From the NCBI GenBank assembly GCA_023458595.1, contig JAEWYT010000088.1, positions 62,001-126,000 on the forward strand: a stretch of DNA of 64,000 bases, written 5' to 3'. This document shows positions 55,169 to 63,703 of this stretch, in pieces. Source of the stretch: Pseudomonadota bacterium (lineage in GTDB: Bacteria; Pseudomonadota; Alphaproteobacteria; Rhizobiales; Tepidamorphaceae). The notes under the pieces are model-generated. The model did no database searches, had not been told where the DNA came from, and saw nothing but the letters and a program-made list of their open reading frames with translations. The first letter of the stretch is position 1. The number at the start of each line of letters is the position of its first letter. A program made the position numbers and the translations under genes.

Positions 55169-56155
55169 ATGAGCCAGGCAACCGCGCGCAAACAGGACAC
55201 CGAACCGCAGCCCGGCCGTGGCCGCATCTACGACTCGATCACCGACACGATCGGCGACACCCCGCTGGTGCGCCTCGACAAGCTCGCCAGGGCGAAGGGC
55301 GTGAAGGCCAACCTCCTCGCCAAGCTCGAGTTCTTCAACCCGATCGCCAGCGTCAAGGACCGTATCGGCGTCTCGATGATCGATGCGATGGAGGCCGACG
55401 GCAGGATCGACAAGGACACGGTCCTGATCGAGCCGACGTCGGGCAACACCGGCATCGCGCTCGCCTTCGTCGCGGCGGCGCGCGGCTACCGCCTCATCCT
55501 CGTCATGCCGGAGACGATGTCGATCGAGCGGCGCAAGATGCTCGCCCTGTTCGGCGCCGAGCTGGAGCTGACCGAGGGCGCCAAGGGCATGAAGGGCGCC
55601 ATCGCCCGCGCCGAGGAGCTGCACAAGGAGATCCCCAACTCGGTGATCCCGCAGCAGTTCCAGAACCCGGCGAACCCGGCGATCCACCGCGAGACGACGG
55701 CCGAAGAGATCTGGAACGACACCAACGGCGAGATAGACGTGTTCGTCTCCGGCGTCGGCACGGGCGGAACCGTCACCGGCGTCGGCCAGGTGCTGAAGCC
55801 GCGCAAGCCCGGCCTCCACGTCGTCGCCGTCGAGCCGACCGCGAGCCCCGTGCTCTCCGGCGGCGAGCCCGGACCGCACAAGATCCAGGGCATCGGCGCA
55901 GGCTTCGTGCCGGACGTGCTCGACCGCTCGGTGATCGACGAGGTCGTCCAGGTGACCAACGAGGAAGCGATCGAGACCGCCCGCGAGGTCGCGCGCACGG
56001 AAGGCATTCCGATCGGCATCTCCTCGGGGGCGGCCGTCGCCGCCGCCCTCAAGGTCGCGGCGCGGCCGGAGATGGCGGGCAAGAACATCGTCATCATCAT
56101 CCCCTCGTTTGCCGAGCGCTATCTCTCGACGGTGCTGTTCGAGGGGATCGGCTGA
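55169..56155 (+). CDS. cysK: cysteine synthase A (O-acetylserine sulfhydrylase)
   Basis: A 328-residue PLP enzyme making cysteine from O-acetylserine and sulfide. The PLP lysine is in [14 protein letters not shown], the substrate loop is [16 protein letters not shown], and the PLP phosphate is bound by [12 protein letters not shown]. The C-terminal [13 protein letters not shown] is typical. The ATG at 55169 is chosen; an upstream in-frame ATG at 55097 adds unlike residues. It is monocistronic, with a long non-coding leader holding symmetric sites. Confidence 0.95.
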   Translation: MSQATARKQDTEPQPGRGRIYDSITDTIGDTPLVRLDKLARAKGVKANLLAKLEFFNPIASVKDRIGVSMIDAMEADGRIDKDTVLIEPTSGNTGIALAFVAAARGYRLILVMPETMSIERRKMLALFGAELELTEGAKGMKGAIARAEELHKEIPNSVIPQQFQNPANPAIHRETTAEEIWNDTNGEIDVFVSGVGTGGTVTGVGQVLKPRKPGLHVVAVEPTASPVLSGGEPGPHKIQGIGAGFVPDVLDRSVIDEVVQVTNEEAIETAREVARTEGIPIGISSGAAVAAALKVAARPEMAGKNIVIIIPSFAERYLSTVLFEGIG

Positions 56156-56333
56156 CGGGCCGCCGCGGGCGGCTCCGCGACGGGTCGTGAACACGGGAAC
56201 GGCTGCAGGAGCTCTGCCTCAAAGGCCGCCGTTCCCGGCAACCCCCTGCTAACCACCGCGCTTCAAACGCTTGGTTCGCCGGCTGTTTCGTCCTATCGTT
56301 TCCGTCGAGACGGGGACCTGAGGAGGCGGCATC

Positions 56334-57083
56334 ATGTCGGCGAGCGCGAGATTGGCCCCCATTCTTGCCATCACTTTCGGCGCGGCGGCGGCGCAGGCGG
56401 GCGACATCGCCGAGCACCGGATTCTCGGATTCACCCCCGACGGCGCGGTGTTCGCCTTCGAGGAATTCGGCGTCCAGGACGGATCCGGCTTTCCCTATTC
56501 CAACATCTACGTCGTCGACACGGGCGCCGATTCCTGGCTGCCGGGAACGCCGTTCCGCGTGCGCCTCGACGACGAGACGAAGCCGCTCGCCGAGGCCCGC
56601 GCCGAGGCGCGCAGGCAGGCCGCCCCGCTCCTGGGCAAGATCGGCCTCGATGACCGGGCGGTCGTGCTCGCCGCCAGTCCGCTCGGCGAGTTCGAGTCGG
56701 ACCCGCTCGGCACGGCGTTCGGAGAGCCGTTTCCGTCCCATCCGCTGCAGAATCCGCCCGACCGGCGCTACAGGGCGGACATCGAGCTGTTCGACGCGGA
56801 AACGCCCGGCCAGGACTGCGAGACCTTCATCGGCGACGGCAAGCCGCAGGGCTTCCGACTGAAGATCGCGAACCTCACCAGCAACGCCGAGGCGGTGCTG
56901 CACGAGGACGGCGGCGACATCCCGCGGTCGCGCGGCTGTCCGATCACCTACCGGATCGAGACGGTGGCGGTGCCCGCCGGCTATCCGGCGAAAACCGTCG
57001 CCGTGGTCTTGAGCATATTGAGGCCGGGCTTCGAGGGGCCGGACCGGCGCTTCCTCGCGGTCACGGGCGAACTGCCGCAATAG
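56334..57083 (+). CDS. exported DUF2259 domain protein
   Basis: A 249-residue protein with a signal peptide (MSASARLAPILAITFGAAAAQAG). The body begins EHRILGFTPDGAVFAFEEFGVQDGSGFPYSNIYVVD, characteristic of DUF2259, a family of predicted secreted proteins of unknown role in alphaproteobacteria. Two cysteines in the second half may pair. It lies 28 bases upstream of the ThiF/MoeB-like gene, so the two are likely transcribed together. Confidence 0.85.
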   Translation: MSASARLAPILAITFGAAAAQAGDIAEHRILGFTPDGAVFAFEEFGVQDGSGFPYSNIYVVDTGADSWLPGTPFRVRLDDETKPLAEARAEARRQAAPLLGKIGLDDRAVVLAASPLGEFESDPLGTAFGEPFPSHPLQNPPDRRYRADIELFDAETPGQDCETFIGDGKPQGFRLKIANLTSNAEAVLHEDGGDIPRSRGCPITYRIETVAVPAGYPAKTVAVVLSILRPGFEGPDRRFLAVTGELPQ

Positions 57084-57111
57084 GGACTTGCAGGAGGACG
57101 GACGGCGACCG

Positions 57112-57870
57112 ATGCTCGCGCCCATGCAGCTGAGCGAAGAGGAACTGGAGCGCTACGCGCGGCACATCGTGCTCGCCGAAGTGGGCGGGCCCGGCCAGCA
57201 GAAGCTCAAGCGCGCGCGCGTCCTCGTCGTCGGCGCGGGCGGTCTCGGCGCTCCGGTCCTGCAGTATCTCGCCGCCGCCGGCGTCGGCACGCTCGGCATC
57301 GTCGACGACGACACCGTGTCGCTCTCCAACCTGCAGCGGCAGGTGATCCACGACACGGCGGCGATCGGAACGGCGAAGGTGGAGAGCGCGGCCTGCGCGA
57401 TCAAGCGGATCAATCCGCATGTCGAGGTGGAGGCGTTCGCGCTGCGGCTCACGCCGGACAACGCGCCCGGCCTCGTCTGCGGCTTCGACGTGGTGGCCGA
57501 CGGATCGGACAATTTCGCGACGCGCTACGCGGTGGCGGACGCATGCGCCGCCTGGCGCCGGCCGCTCGTCACCGCCGCGGTCGGCCGCTTCGACGGCTCG
57601 ATCACGACGCTGAAGCCCTACGAGACGAACGCCGAGGGCGCGCGCAACCCGGGCTACCGCGACCTCTTCCCCGCCCCGCCGCCGGACGGGACGCTGCCGA
57701 CCTGCGCGGAAGCGGGCATCCTCGGCGCGCTCACCGGGGTGATCGGCTCGATCGTGGCGCTCGAGGTGATCAAGCTCGTGGCGGGCATCGGCGAGCCGCT
57801 GATCGGCCGCCTGATGCTGTTCGACGGACTGTCGATGCGCGTCGAGACGATCGGCTACGGCGCCGAATGA
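57112..57870 (+). CDS. ThiF/MoeB/HesA-family E1-like adenylyltransferase
   Basis: A 252-residue enzyme that adenylates the C-terminus of a ubiquitin-like sulfur carrier (MoaD or ThiS). ERYARHIVLAEVGGPGQQKL and the nucleotide site VVGAGGLGAPVLQYLAAAGVG are conserved. LSNLQRQVIH and DGSDNFATRY complete the active site. The cysteine of PTCAEAGILG is present, but the two CxxC zinc pairs of Escherichia coli MoeB are absent. ATG 57112 is used; TTG 57088 and ATG 57124 are alternatives. MoeB or ThiF cannot be decided here. Confidence 0.88.
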   Translation: MLAPMQLSEEELERYARHIVLAEVGGPGQQKLKRARVLVVGAGGLGAPVLQYLAAAGVGTLGIVDDDTVSLSNLQRQVIHDTAAIGTAKVESAACAIKRINPHVEVEAFALRLTPDNAPGLVCGFDVVADGSDNFATRYAVADACAAWRRPLVTAAVGRFDGSITTLKPYETNAEGARNPGYRDLFPAPPPDGTLPTCAEAGILGALTGVIGSIVALEVIKLVAGIGEPLIGRLMLFDGLSMRVETIGYGAE

Positions 57871-57910
57871 GCGCCGCCGCCGGCCGTCGTCAGATCACGG
57901 CGACGGTCCT

Positions 57911-58201
57911 TCAGCCGCGCCAGCCGGGCGGACACTCGACGACGATGCGGTTGCCGTAGCGATCGCGGGCGTAGCAATAGCCGGGACGGTTGGCGACCGC
58001 GCCGATGATCGCGCCTGCCGCGCCGCCGATCGCCGCGCCGGCGGCCGCGCTGGACGGCGTGCCGCCGATGATCGCTCCGGCGACCGCTCCGGTCCCGGCG
58101 CCGATGGCGCCGCCCGTGAGCGCGCCGCGTTGCTGGGGCGTGGTCTGGCAGGCGGCCAGAACCGTCATCGTCGAAACCAGAACAACCGGCAATTTCCACA
58201 T
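57911..58201 (-). CDS. glycine-zipper lipoprotein
   Basis: A 96-residue protein. MWKLPVVLVSTMTVLAACQ ends in a lipobox with the acylated cysteine at residue 18. A glycine-zipper core follows (GGAIGAGTGAVAGAIIGG and GAAIGGAAGAIIGAV), of the Gly-x3-Gly kind that packs or inserts into membranes. The C-terminal tail YCYARDRYGNRIVVECPPGW carries two cysteines. It is probably an outer-membrane-anchored envelope protein. It converges on the ThiF-like gene. Confidence 0.85.
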   Translation of the reverse strand: MWKLPVVLVSTMTVLAACQTTPQQRGALTGGAIGAGTGAVAGAIIGGTPSSAAAGAAIGGAAGAIIGAVANRPGYCYARDRYGNRIVVECPPGWRG

Positions 58202-58311
58202 GAACCGTTCTCCTCTCGCGCCGGCGCGACGGCTCGAGCGCGTTCCTGATAAAGAATCGAGCGGGAGTTTGGTTCCCAATCGTGCCGGGAATGGGGCGGG
58301 ACGGCCGCGGC

Positions 58312-58614
58312 TCAGGCGGAAAGCCGCCGCGCGACGGCCAGGTTGTAGTCGCGGATCCAGCCGGCGATCAGCAGGGCGTCGATCACCCACCAGACCGCCC
58401 AGACGGCCCAGAACGCCCAGCCGATCAGGATCCACATGGTCAGCCAGCCGAAGCCCCAGACGAGGAACTGCACGATGCCCGACAGGACGCGGTCCGAATA
58501 CAGGCGGTGGGCGCCGAGGAAGCCGAGGAAGAACCACAGGATGTAGGCGAGCACCGCCGACTTGGACATCGCGTCGTATTCCATGATGCGGCGGGATTCT
58601 GTCGTGTCGGCCAT
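58312..58614 (-). CDS. TM2 domain membrane protein
   Basis: A 100-residue protein with two or three membrane helices. SAVLAYILWFFLGFLGAHRLYSDRVLSGIVQFL is the TM2 domain, including the helix-turn with GAHR. A Trp-rich segment (WILIGWAFWAVWAVWWVID) follows. The function of bacterial TM2 proteins is not known. It is upstream of the glycine-zipper lipoprotein on the same strand, 110 bases away. Confidence 0.88.
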   Translation of the reverse strand: MADTTESRRIMEYDAMSKSAVLAYILWFFLGFLGAHRLYSDRVLSGIVQFLVWGFGWLTMWILIGWAFWAVWAVWWVIDALLIAGWIRDYNLAVARRLSA

Positions 58615-58679
58615 GGCGGTCCTGCCCGTTCGGGTTGCCTCGCCCGTCTATGTGTGGGCCCGGACGGCGCCACGCAAGC

Positions 58680-59309
58680 TCATCCGCCCGAAGGCGCGGC
58701 CTTTCCGCAGATATGGTCGACGATCGCCGCCGCGAACGCCTCCAGCACGGCGCGGCTCTCGCCGAGGCGCGAGCGGATCGCGATGTAGCTGACGACGGCG
58801 GTGGCGATGCGGCCGAGCGTCCGGCAATCGGCGCCCTCGGGAAGCTCGCCGTCGGCGACGGCCTTCTCGATGCGCTTCTCGAGCATCCGGTCGAAGCCGC
58901 GGAAGGTCTCGGCCAGCAGGTCGCGAACGGCCGGATCGGTCGCCGCCTCCGGCACGCCCGTCGAGATCATGAAGCAGCCGCGCGGCCCGCCCTCCTGCGG
59001 GAAATAGAGGTCGATGAACAGCGCGTAGAGGTGCGTCAGGGCCTCGCGCAGCGGGAGATCCGGGGCAAGCGCCGCGCGCACGTCGTCGCGCATCTGCTCG
59101 CGGTAGCGCTCCAGCACGGTGCGGTAGAAGGCGCGCTTGTCGCCGAAGGCGCCGTAGAGGCTCGGCCGGTTCATGTGCGTCGCCGCGGCGAGCTCGTCCA
59201 GCGAGGTCGCCGCGAAGCCCTGCGTCCAGAACACGTCGCGCGCCCGGGCGAGCGCCTCATCGGGATCGTAGGCGCGCGGGCGTCCGCGCTTCGGCTTATT
59301 TTGTACCAT
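58680..59309 (-). CDS. TetR-family regulator
   Basis: A 209-residue TetR repressor. The KRGRPRAYDPDEALARARDVFW opening and FAATSLDELAAATHMNRPSLYGAFGDKRAFY helix-turn-helix (about residues 30-60) are clear. The ligand domain contains GGPRGCFMISTG, as in the AcrR/YxaF-like group. It is divergent from a glutathione transferase gene. One arm of the intergenic inverted repeat spans its own start codon, so autorepression is likely. It probably senses an electrophile or xenobiotic (inference). Confidence 0.88.
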   Translation of the reverse strand: MVQNKPKRGRPRAYDPDEALARARDVFWTQGFAATSLDELAAATHMNRPSLYGAFGDKRAFYRTVLERYREQMRDDVRAALAPDLPLREALTHLYALFIDLYFPQEGGPRGCFMISTGVPEAATDPAVRDLLAETFRGFDRMLEKRIEKAVADGELPEGADCRTLGRIATAVVSYIAIRSRLGESRAVLEAFAAAIVDHICGKAAPSGG

Positions 59310-59359
59310 TTCGCAAATATTCCTTGCTGCCGCCTATTTTCGTGCGTTACGGTACAAAA
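59299..59359. promoter_or_regulatory. two inverted 17-base boxes between TetR and GST genes
   Basis: TTTTGTACCATTTCGCA (59299-59315) and the reverse complement of TTTTGTACCGTAACGCA (59343-59359) match at 14 of 17 positions. The first covers the tetR start codon; the second is 24 bases before the GST start. The arms are 27 bases apart, flanking the AT-rich centre where both promoters should lie. Confidence 0.6.
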
Positions 59360-59382
59360 ATCAAATCAGGGAGACCGCAGCC

Positions 59383-60021
59383 ATGGACCTGTACTTCGCC
59401 CCGCTCGCCTGCTCGCTCGCCACCCGCGTCGCCCTCTACGAATCCGGCACGCCCGCCAACTATATCCGTGTCGACCGGATCGCGAAGACGCTCGAGGACG
59501 GCTCGGACTATTTCGCCGTCAATCCGATGGGCCAGGTGCCGATGCTGCGGCTCGACTCGGGCGAACAGCTGACCGAGACCGCCGCCGTGCTGCAGTATGT
59601 CGCGGATCTCGACCCGGACTCCGGGCTCGCGCCGAGGTCCGGGCTGGAGCGCTACCGGATGCAGCAGTGGCTGAACTTCGTCGCCACCGAGCTGCACAAG
59701 GTCGTCTTCTATCCGCTGTTCTCGACCGAGAGCAACGACGGCGCCAGGGCCTTCGCGCTGAAGCTCGCCGAAAAGCGCTTCGACTACCTGGACCGCCACC
59801 TGACCGGCCGCGAGTTCCTGCTCGATCGCTTCACCGTCGCCGACGCCTATCTCGGCACGGTGCTCGGCTGGACGCGGCCCGCCGGCATCGATCTCGGCAG
59901 GTGGCCGGCGGTGAAGGATTACTTCTCGCGCATGCGGCAGCGGCCGTCCTTCGCGGCGGCGGCGGCGGAGGAACTCGACCTCTACGAGGCGCAGGAGGCC
60001 CGGCGCGGCGCGGCGGCCTGA
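59383..60021 (+). CDS. glutathione S-transferase
   Basis: A 212-residue cytosolic GST. The N-terminal thioredoxin-like domain begins MDLYFAPLACSLATRVALYESG, with a cysteine at about residue 10 as in beta-class bacterial GSTs. NPMGQVPML and ETAAVLQYVAD are the glutathione-site motifs, and FTVADAYLGTVLGW the helical-domain N-capping box. It conjugates or reduces electrophiles. It is divergent from its likely TetR regulator. Confidence 0.93.
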   Translation: MDLYFAPLACSLATRVALYESGTPANYIRVDRIAKTLEDGSDYFAVNPMGQVPMLRLDSGEQLTETAAVLQYVADLDPDSGLAPRSGLERYRMQQWLNFVATELHKVVFYPLFSTESNDGARAFALKLAEKRFDYLDRHLTGREFLLDRFTVADAYLGTVLGWTRPAGIDLGRWPAVKDYFSRMRQRPSFAAAAAEELDLYEAQEARRGAAA

Positions 60022-60027
60022 GCCGGG

Positions 60028-60083
60028 CCGGTCATCGATCGCCGGTCATCGATCGCCGGGCATCGATCGTCGGTCGTGGGTCG
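60028..60083. repeat. 3.5 tandem copies of a 14-base unit after the GST gene
   Basis: CCGGTCATCGATCG twice, then CCGGGCATCGATCG, then a degenerate copy TCGGTCGTGGGTCG, beginning six bases after the GST stop. Each full unit contains the palindrome CGATCG. Confidence 0.8.
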
Positions 60084-60110
60084 TCGCCTTCCGGCACGCC
60101 TTGCGGCGCG

Positions 60111-60247
60111 CGACCCCTCTCCCGTCTCTCTCCCCTCGGAGGCAGAGAGGGATTTCCGCCGGCCGGCCGGTGATCCGCCCTCGAGGAGAAGGAGGGGAGG
60201 TTGCCGGGCGGATGCCCGGCGGTGGCGGAGAGAACGGCTCTCCCCCG
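60111..60247. repeat. palindrome-rich tail of the GST/VOC convergent gap
   Basis: A pyrimidine-rich stretch with complementary GAGAGGG (about 60115-60150), CCGGCCGGCCGG at 60159-60170 and the perfect hairpin GCCGGGC-GGAT-GCCCGGC at 60203-60220. No gene is present. It looks like a compound dispersed repeat that may end both transcripts. Confidence 0.5.
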
Positions 60248-60637
60248 CTATTCCTCCGGCGCGTGGCACACCGCCTCGATGCGGTTGCCGTCGGGATCGA
60301 GCAGGAACGCGGCGTAGTAGCTCTCGTGATAATGCGGCCTCGGGCCCGGCGCGCCGTCGTCGCGGCCGCCGGCCTCAAGGCCCGCGGCATGGAAGGCGTT
60401 GACGGCCGCGCGGCTCCTCGCCTTGAAGGCCCAGTGGCGGCCCTGGACGCGGCCGGCCCCGCCGATGCGGATCGACAGGTAGCTGCGCCCGGGATGCTCC
60501 GGCCCGGCCCGCTCGCCGTAGCCGAGCCGGTTCGGCTCGCGCACGACCTTGGGGATGGAAAGCGCGGAAAACACCGCGTCGTAGAAGGACTCCGCCCTGT
60601 CGATGTTGGAGACGGTGATGGAGACGTGGTCGAGCAC
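60248..60637 (-). CDS. VOC-family (glyoxalase/dioxygenase-like) protein
   Basis: A 129-residue vicinal-oxygen-chelate protein. MLDHVSITVSNIDRAESFYDAVF is the typical first beta-alpha-beta module (GTG start at 60637), and YAAFLLDPDGNRIEAVCH the last, carrying the metal-ligand Glu and the DPDGN turn. Members include lyases, isomerases and resistance proteins; the reaction here is not determinable. A much longer open frame upstream is an artefact of high GC. It is 20 bases downstream of the 2-hydroxyacid dehydrogenase gene, so co-transcription is likely. Confidence 0.88.
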   Translation of the reverse strand: MLDHVSITVSNIDRAESFYDAVFSALSIPKVVREPNRLGYGERAGPEHPGRSYLSIRIGGAGRVQGRHWAFKARSRAAVNAFHAAGLEAGGRDDGAPGPRPHYHESYYAAFLLDPDGNRIEAVCHAPEE

Positions 60638-60657
60638 CGCCGCGCCTCCGACCCGGC

Positions 60658-61644
60658 TCAAAGCATCGAGGGCAGCACGCGGTCCGGCGGACGGTGGCCG
60701 TCGGCGAAGGTCTTGATGTTGATGATGACCTTCTCGCCCATGTCGACGCGCCCCTCGATCGTCGCCGAGCCCAGGTGCGGCAGCAGCAGCACCTTCTCGG
60801 ACTTGGCGAGCTTCGGGTTCACCGAGGGCTCGTGCTCGAACACGTCGAGGCCGGCGCCGGCGAGCTCGTCGGCCTCCAGCATCCGGGCGAGCGCGTTCTC
60901 GTCGATCACCTCGCCGCGGGCGGTGTTGACGACATAGGCCTCGGGCCGCAGCAGCTTCAGCCGCCGGGCGGACAGGAGATGATAGGTCGCCGGCGTGTGC
61001 GGGCAGTGGATCGAGATCACGTCCATGCGGGCGAGCATCTGGTCGAGGCTGTCCCACCAGGTCGCCTCCAGCTCCTCCTCGACCGCGGTCGGGACGCGGC
61101 GGCGGTTGTGGTAGTGGATCTGCATGCCGAAGGCGCGCGCCCGGCGCGCCACGGCCTGACCGATGCGCCCCATGCCGACGATGCCGAGGCGCTTGCCGTT
61201 GATGCGGTGGCCGAGCATCCAGGTCGGCGACCAGCCCTTCCAGTCGCCCGCTTCCATGACCTTGATGCCGTCGGCGAGCCGGCGCGGCACCGCGAGGATC
61301 AGCGCCATCGTCATGTCGGCGGTGTCCTCGGTGAGCACGCCGGGCGTATTGGTGACTGCGATGCCACGCTTGGTGGCGGTCTCCACGTCGATGTTGTCGA
61401 CGCCGTTGCCGTAGTTGGCGACGAGCTTCAGCTGCGGCCCGGCCTGGGTGAGGACGGCGGCATCGATGCGGTCGGTAACGGTGGGAACGAGCACGTCGGC
61501 CTGCCGCACGGCCTCGATCAGTTCGGCCTGGGTCATCGGCCGGTCGTCGATGTTCAGGCGGGTCTCGAACAGCTCGCGCATCCGCGTCTCGACAACGTCC
61601 GGCAGCTTGCGCGTGACGATGACGAGCGGTCGCGTCTTTCCCAT
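60658..61644 (-). CDS. D-2-hydroxyacid dehydrogenase (glyoxylate/hydroxypyruvate reductase type)
   Basis: A 328-residue NAD(P)-dependent enzyme. The Rossmann motif is GIVGMGRIGQAVARRARAFGM (about residues 152-172). The catalytic Arg is in VNTARGEVIDE, the Glu in AGLDVFEHEP and the His in LPHLGSATIEGR. NYGNGVDNIDV is the substrate loop. The closest subgroup is glyoxylate/D-glycerate dehydrogenases (GyaR). It is divergent from the SH3 protein gene. Confidence 0.92.
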   Translation of the reverse strand: MGKTRPLVIVTRKLPDVVETRMRELFETRLNIDDRPMTQAELIEAVRQADVLVPTVTDRIDAAVLTQAGPQLKLVANYGNGVDNIDVETATKRGIAVTNTPGVLTEDTADMTMALILAVPRRLADGIKVMEAGDWKGWSPTWMLGHRINGKRLGIVGMGRIGQAVARRARAFGMQIHYHNRRRVPTAVEEELEATWWDSLDQMLARMDVISIHCPHTPATYHLLSARRLKLLRPEAYVVNTARGEVIDENALARMLEADELAGAGLDVFEHEPSVNPKLAKSEKVLLLPHLGSATIEGRVDMGEKVIINIKTFADGHRPPDRVLPSML

Positions 61645-61877
61645 GCCAACGATCTCCCTCTCGAGGCTCGTCTTGTTGCCCGAACCGGCCGGTAAACCCG
61701 TCGTTTACCACGACGATGATAAGGATCGGTCCGGGGATTCGGGCGGACTTCGCGGACTCTCTATCAGACGGTCCGGCAAACACAAAGCGGATCGGCGCGG
61801 CGTCCTGTCCGGTTGACTTGGGATCGACACGGCTTATCTGGTCGCGTCTCGGCGCGGGGGATGCCGTCGGAACGAAT

Positions 61878-62435
61878 ATGAACGCATTGCCGCTTCGCGC
61901 CCGCCTCGCCGTCGCTCTCCTGGCCGGATTCCTCGGCTTCGCCGTGCCGCATGCCCATGCGGCCGCGCAGTCGGGCGAGGGCGCGCCCTCGGGCGCCCAG
62001 GTCGGCCCCAGCGGCCTGCCGCTGCCCCGCTTCGTCAGCCTCAAATCGGACCGCATCAACGTGCGCGCCGGGCCGGGCCAGGACCACCGCGTCAGCTGGA
62101 TCTTCGCCAAGGCCGGCCTGCCCGTCGAGATCATCGCCGAATACGAGAACTGGCGGCGCATCCGCGACAGCGAGGGCGCCGAAGGCTGGGTGTTCCATTC
62201 GCTCCTCTCGGGGCGGCGGACGGCCATCATCGCGCCGTGGTCGACGGAGGACACGCTGGCACTGAGGCGCAATCCGGGCGAGAACGGCGGGCTCGCCGCG
62301 CTCGTCGAGCCGAACGTGCTCGTCGACCTGAACGAATGCGACGGAACCTGGTGCCGCGTCACCGTCAACAACGTGAGCGGGTGGATCTCCCAGGAGATGC
62401 TCTGGGGCGTCTATCCCAAGGAAAAGGTGAACTGA
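61878..62435 (+). CDS. exported bacterial SH3-domain protein
   Basis: A 185-residue periplasmic protein with a signal peptide (LPLRARLAVALLAGFLGFAVPHAHA). Two SH3-like repeats follow: SLKSDRINVRAGPGQDHRVSWIF and the second from about residue 125 (ALRRNPGENGGLAALVEPNVLV), each with Trp-rich ends (NWRRIRDSEGAEGWVF; TWCRVTVNNVSGWI). Such domains bind peptidoglycan or proteins. The role is unknown but the family is widespread in Hyphomicrobiales. It converges on irr. Confidence 0.88.
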   Translation: MNALPLRARLAVALLAGFLGFAVPHAHAAAQSGEGAPSGAQVGPSGLPLPRFVSLKSDRINVRAGPGQDHRVSWIFAKAGLPVEIIAEYENWRRIRDSEGAEGWVFHSLLSGRRTAIIAPWSTEDTLALRRNPGENGGLAALVEPNVLVDLNECDGTWCRVTVNNVSGWISQEMLWGVYPKEKVN

Positions 62436-62462
62436 GGCCGAAGGGCGCGCGCCCGTCTCCGC

Positions 62463-62921
62463 CTAGCGCCTGCCCGCCTGCTTGACCCGCACGACCACAT
62501 CGATATGGGTGATTTCCATGCCCTCCGGGGCATCCGGCAGGCCGGTGACGGCGATCGAGCCGCCGGCGATGTCGATCAGCCGGTTCTCGTCCTCGAGATA
62601 GAAGTGGTGGTGATCGCGGGTGTTGGTGTCGAAGTAGGACTTCGCGCCGTCGACCGCGACCTCGCGCAGCAGGCCGGCGTTCGTGAACTGGTGCAGCGTG
62701 TTGTAGACGGTCGCCAGCGACACCGGCACGGAGGCGCGGATCGCCTGTTCGTGCAGCATTTCCGCGGTGACGTGACGGTCCACGCCGTCGAACAGCAGCG
62801 CGCCGAGCGACATGCGCTGCCGCGTCGGGCGGAGCCCCGCATTCCGCAGGAGAACGGTCACCTCGCGCTCGCGGACAGAAGCGTTCGCGATCACGGTGTC
62901 GGCAGGCCTTTCGTTCATCAT
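62463..62921 (-). CDS. irr: Irr iron-response regulator (Fur superfamily)
   Basis: A 152-residue Irr-type regulator, which in rhizobia represses haem synthesis and iron-use genes under iron limitation and is destroyed or inactivated by haem. LRNAGLRPTRQRMSLGALLF and VSLATVYNTLHQFTNAGLL form the Fur-like DNA-binding domain. The His-rich TRDHHHFYLEDE is the secondary haem/metal site. The N-terminal GCPWHD haem motif of Bradyrhizobium is absent, as in many other rhizobia. The ATG at 62921 is chosen over a longer frame. It is divergent from fabA. Confidence 0.92.
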   Translation of the reverse strand: MMNERPADTVIANASVREREVTVLLRNAGLRPTRQRMSLGALLFDGVDRHVTAEMLHEQAIRASVPVSLATVYNTLHQFTNAGLLREVAVDGAKSYFDTNTRDHHHFYLEDENRLIDIAGGSIAVTGLPDAPEGMEITHIDVVVRVKQAGRR

Positions 62922-63137
62922 CAAGATGATCCGGCAATTCGTTGCATTCGCTACCAATATACGGTGCCGACCCTGCCTCGGCAAGCCGCGCAGGTCTTCG
63001 GGCATTAAGGTTCCGCCGCCCTTTCGAGGGCGTTGAAGCTATGTTAGTTAAGCCGCGACGTCGAAGGGACAAAACCCGGAGGCGCCGAAGCCGTTCGGCG
63101 ATTACGGACCGGCATTTCAGAGATAAGAGTGAGGCGA

Positions 63138-63665
63138 ATGACCGAACGGCGGTCCAGCTACGAATACGACGACCTTCTCGCCTGCGGGCGCGGCGAGCTC
63201 TTCGGCCCCGGCAACGCGCAGCTGCCGCTGCCGCCGATGCTGATGTTCGACCGCATTTCCCGGATTTCCGAGGAGGGCGGCGAGCACGGCAAGGGCCAGG
63301 TGCGCGCGGAGCTCGAGATCCGGCCGGATCTCTGGTTCTTTCCCTGCCATTTCAAGGGCGATCCGGTGATGCCGGGCTGCCTCGGCCTCGACGCGCTGTG
63401 GCAGATGGTCGGCTTCTTCCTGGGCTGGGCCGGCGCGCCGGGACGCGGCCGGGCGCTGGCGACCGGGGAGGTCAAGTTCTCCGGCATGGTGCTGCCGACC
63501 AACAAGATCGTCGAGTACGGAGTGGACCTGAAGCGCGTGATCCGGCGCAGGCTGACGCTCGGCATCGCCGACGGCTGGGTGAAGGCCGACGGGGAGACGG
63601 TGTTTCAGGCATTCGACCTGAGGGTCGGGCTTTTCACCGCCGAGGCGGAGGGCGCCGCGGTCTGA
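63138..63665 (+). CDS. fabA: 3-hydroxydecanoyl-ACP dehydratase/isomerase
   Basis: A 175-residue enzyme that dehydrates 3-hydroxydecanoyl-ACP and isomerises it to the cis-3 product, the entry point of anaerobic unsaturated fatty-acid synthesis. The catalytic His is in [24 protein letters not shown] with the Asp 14 residues on. [27 protein letters not shown] is a typical FabA start. The ATG at 63138 follows GTGAGG; a GTG at 63129 is possible. fabB follows, as expected. Confidence 0.96.
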   Translation: MTERRSSYEYDDLLACGRGELFGPGNAQLPLPPMLMFDRISRISEEGGEHGKGQVRAELEIRPDLWFFPCHFKGDPVMPGCLGLDALWQMVGFFLGWAGAPGRGRALATGEVKFSGMVLPTNKIVEYGVDLKRVIRRRLTLGIADGWVKADGETVFQAFDLRVGLFTAEAEGAAV

Positions 63666-63668
63666 TAC

Positions 63669-63703
63669 CCGGCGGAAATTCGCCGGAATTGGCGCTTAAG
63701 CGC
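63669..63703. promoter_or_regulatory. two palindromes between fabA and fabB
   Basis: CCGGCG-GAAATT-CGCCGG (63669-63686) is a 6-bp hairpin right after the fabA stop. GCGCTTAAGCGC (63692-63703) is a perfect 12-base palindrome 38 bases before fabB. They could tune the fabA/fabB ratio or bind a regulator. Confidence 0.45.

Noticed and set aside
60248..62371. A 707-codon minus-strand frame ending in the VOC domain
   Set aside because: Only the last 129 codons look like protein. The rest overlaps the hydroxyacid dehydrogenase and SH3 genes in a wrong frame.
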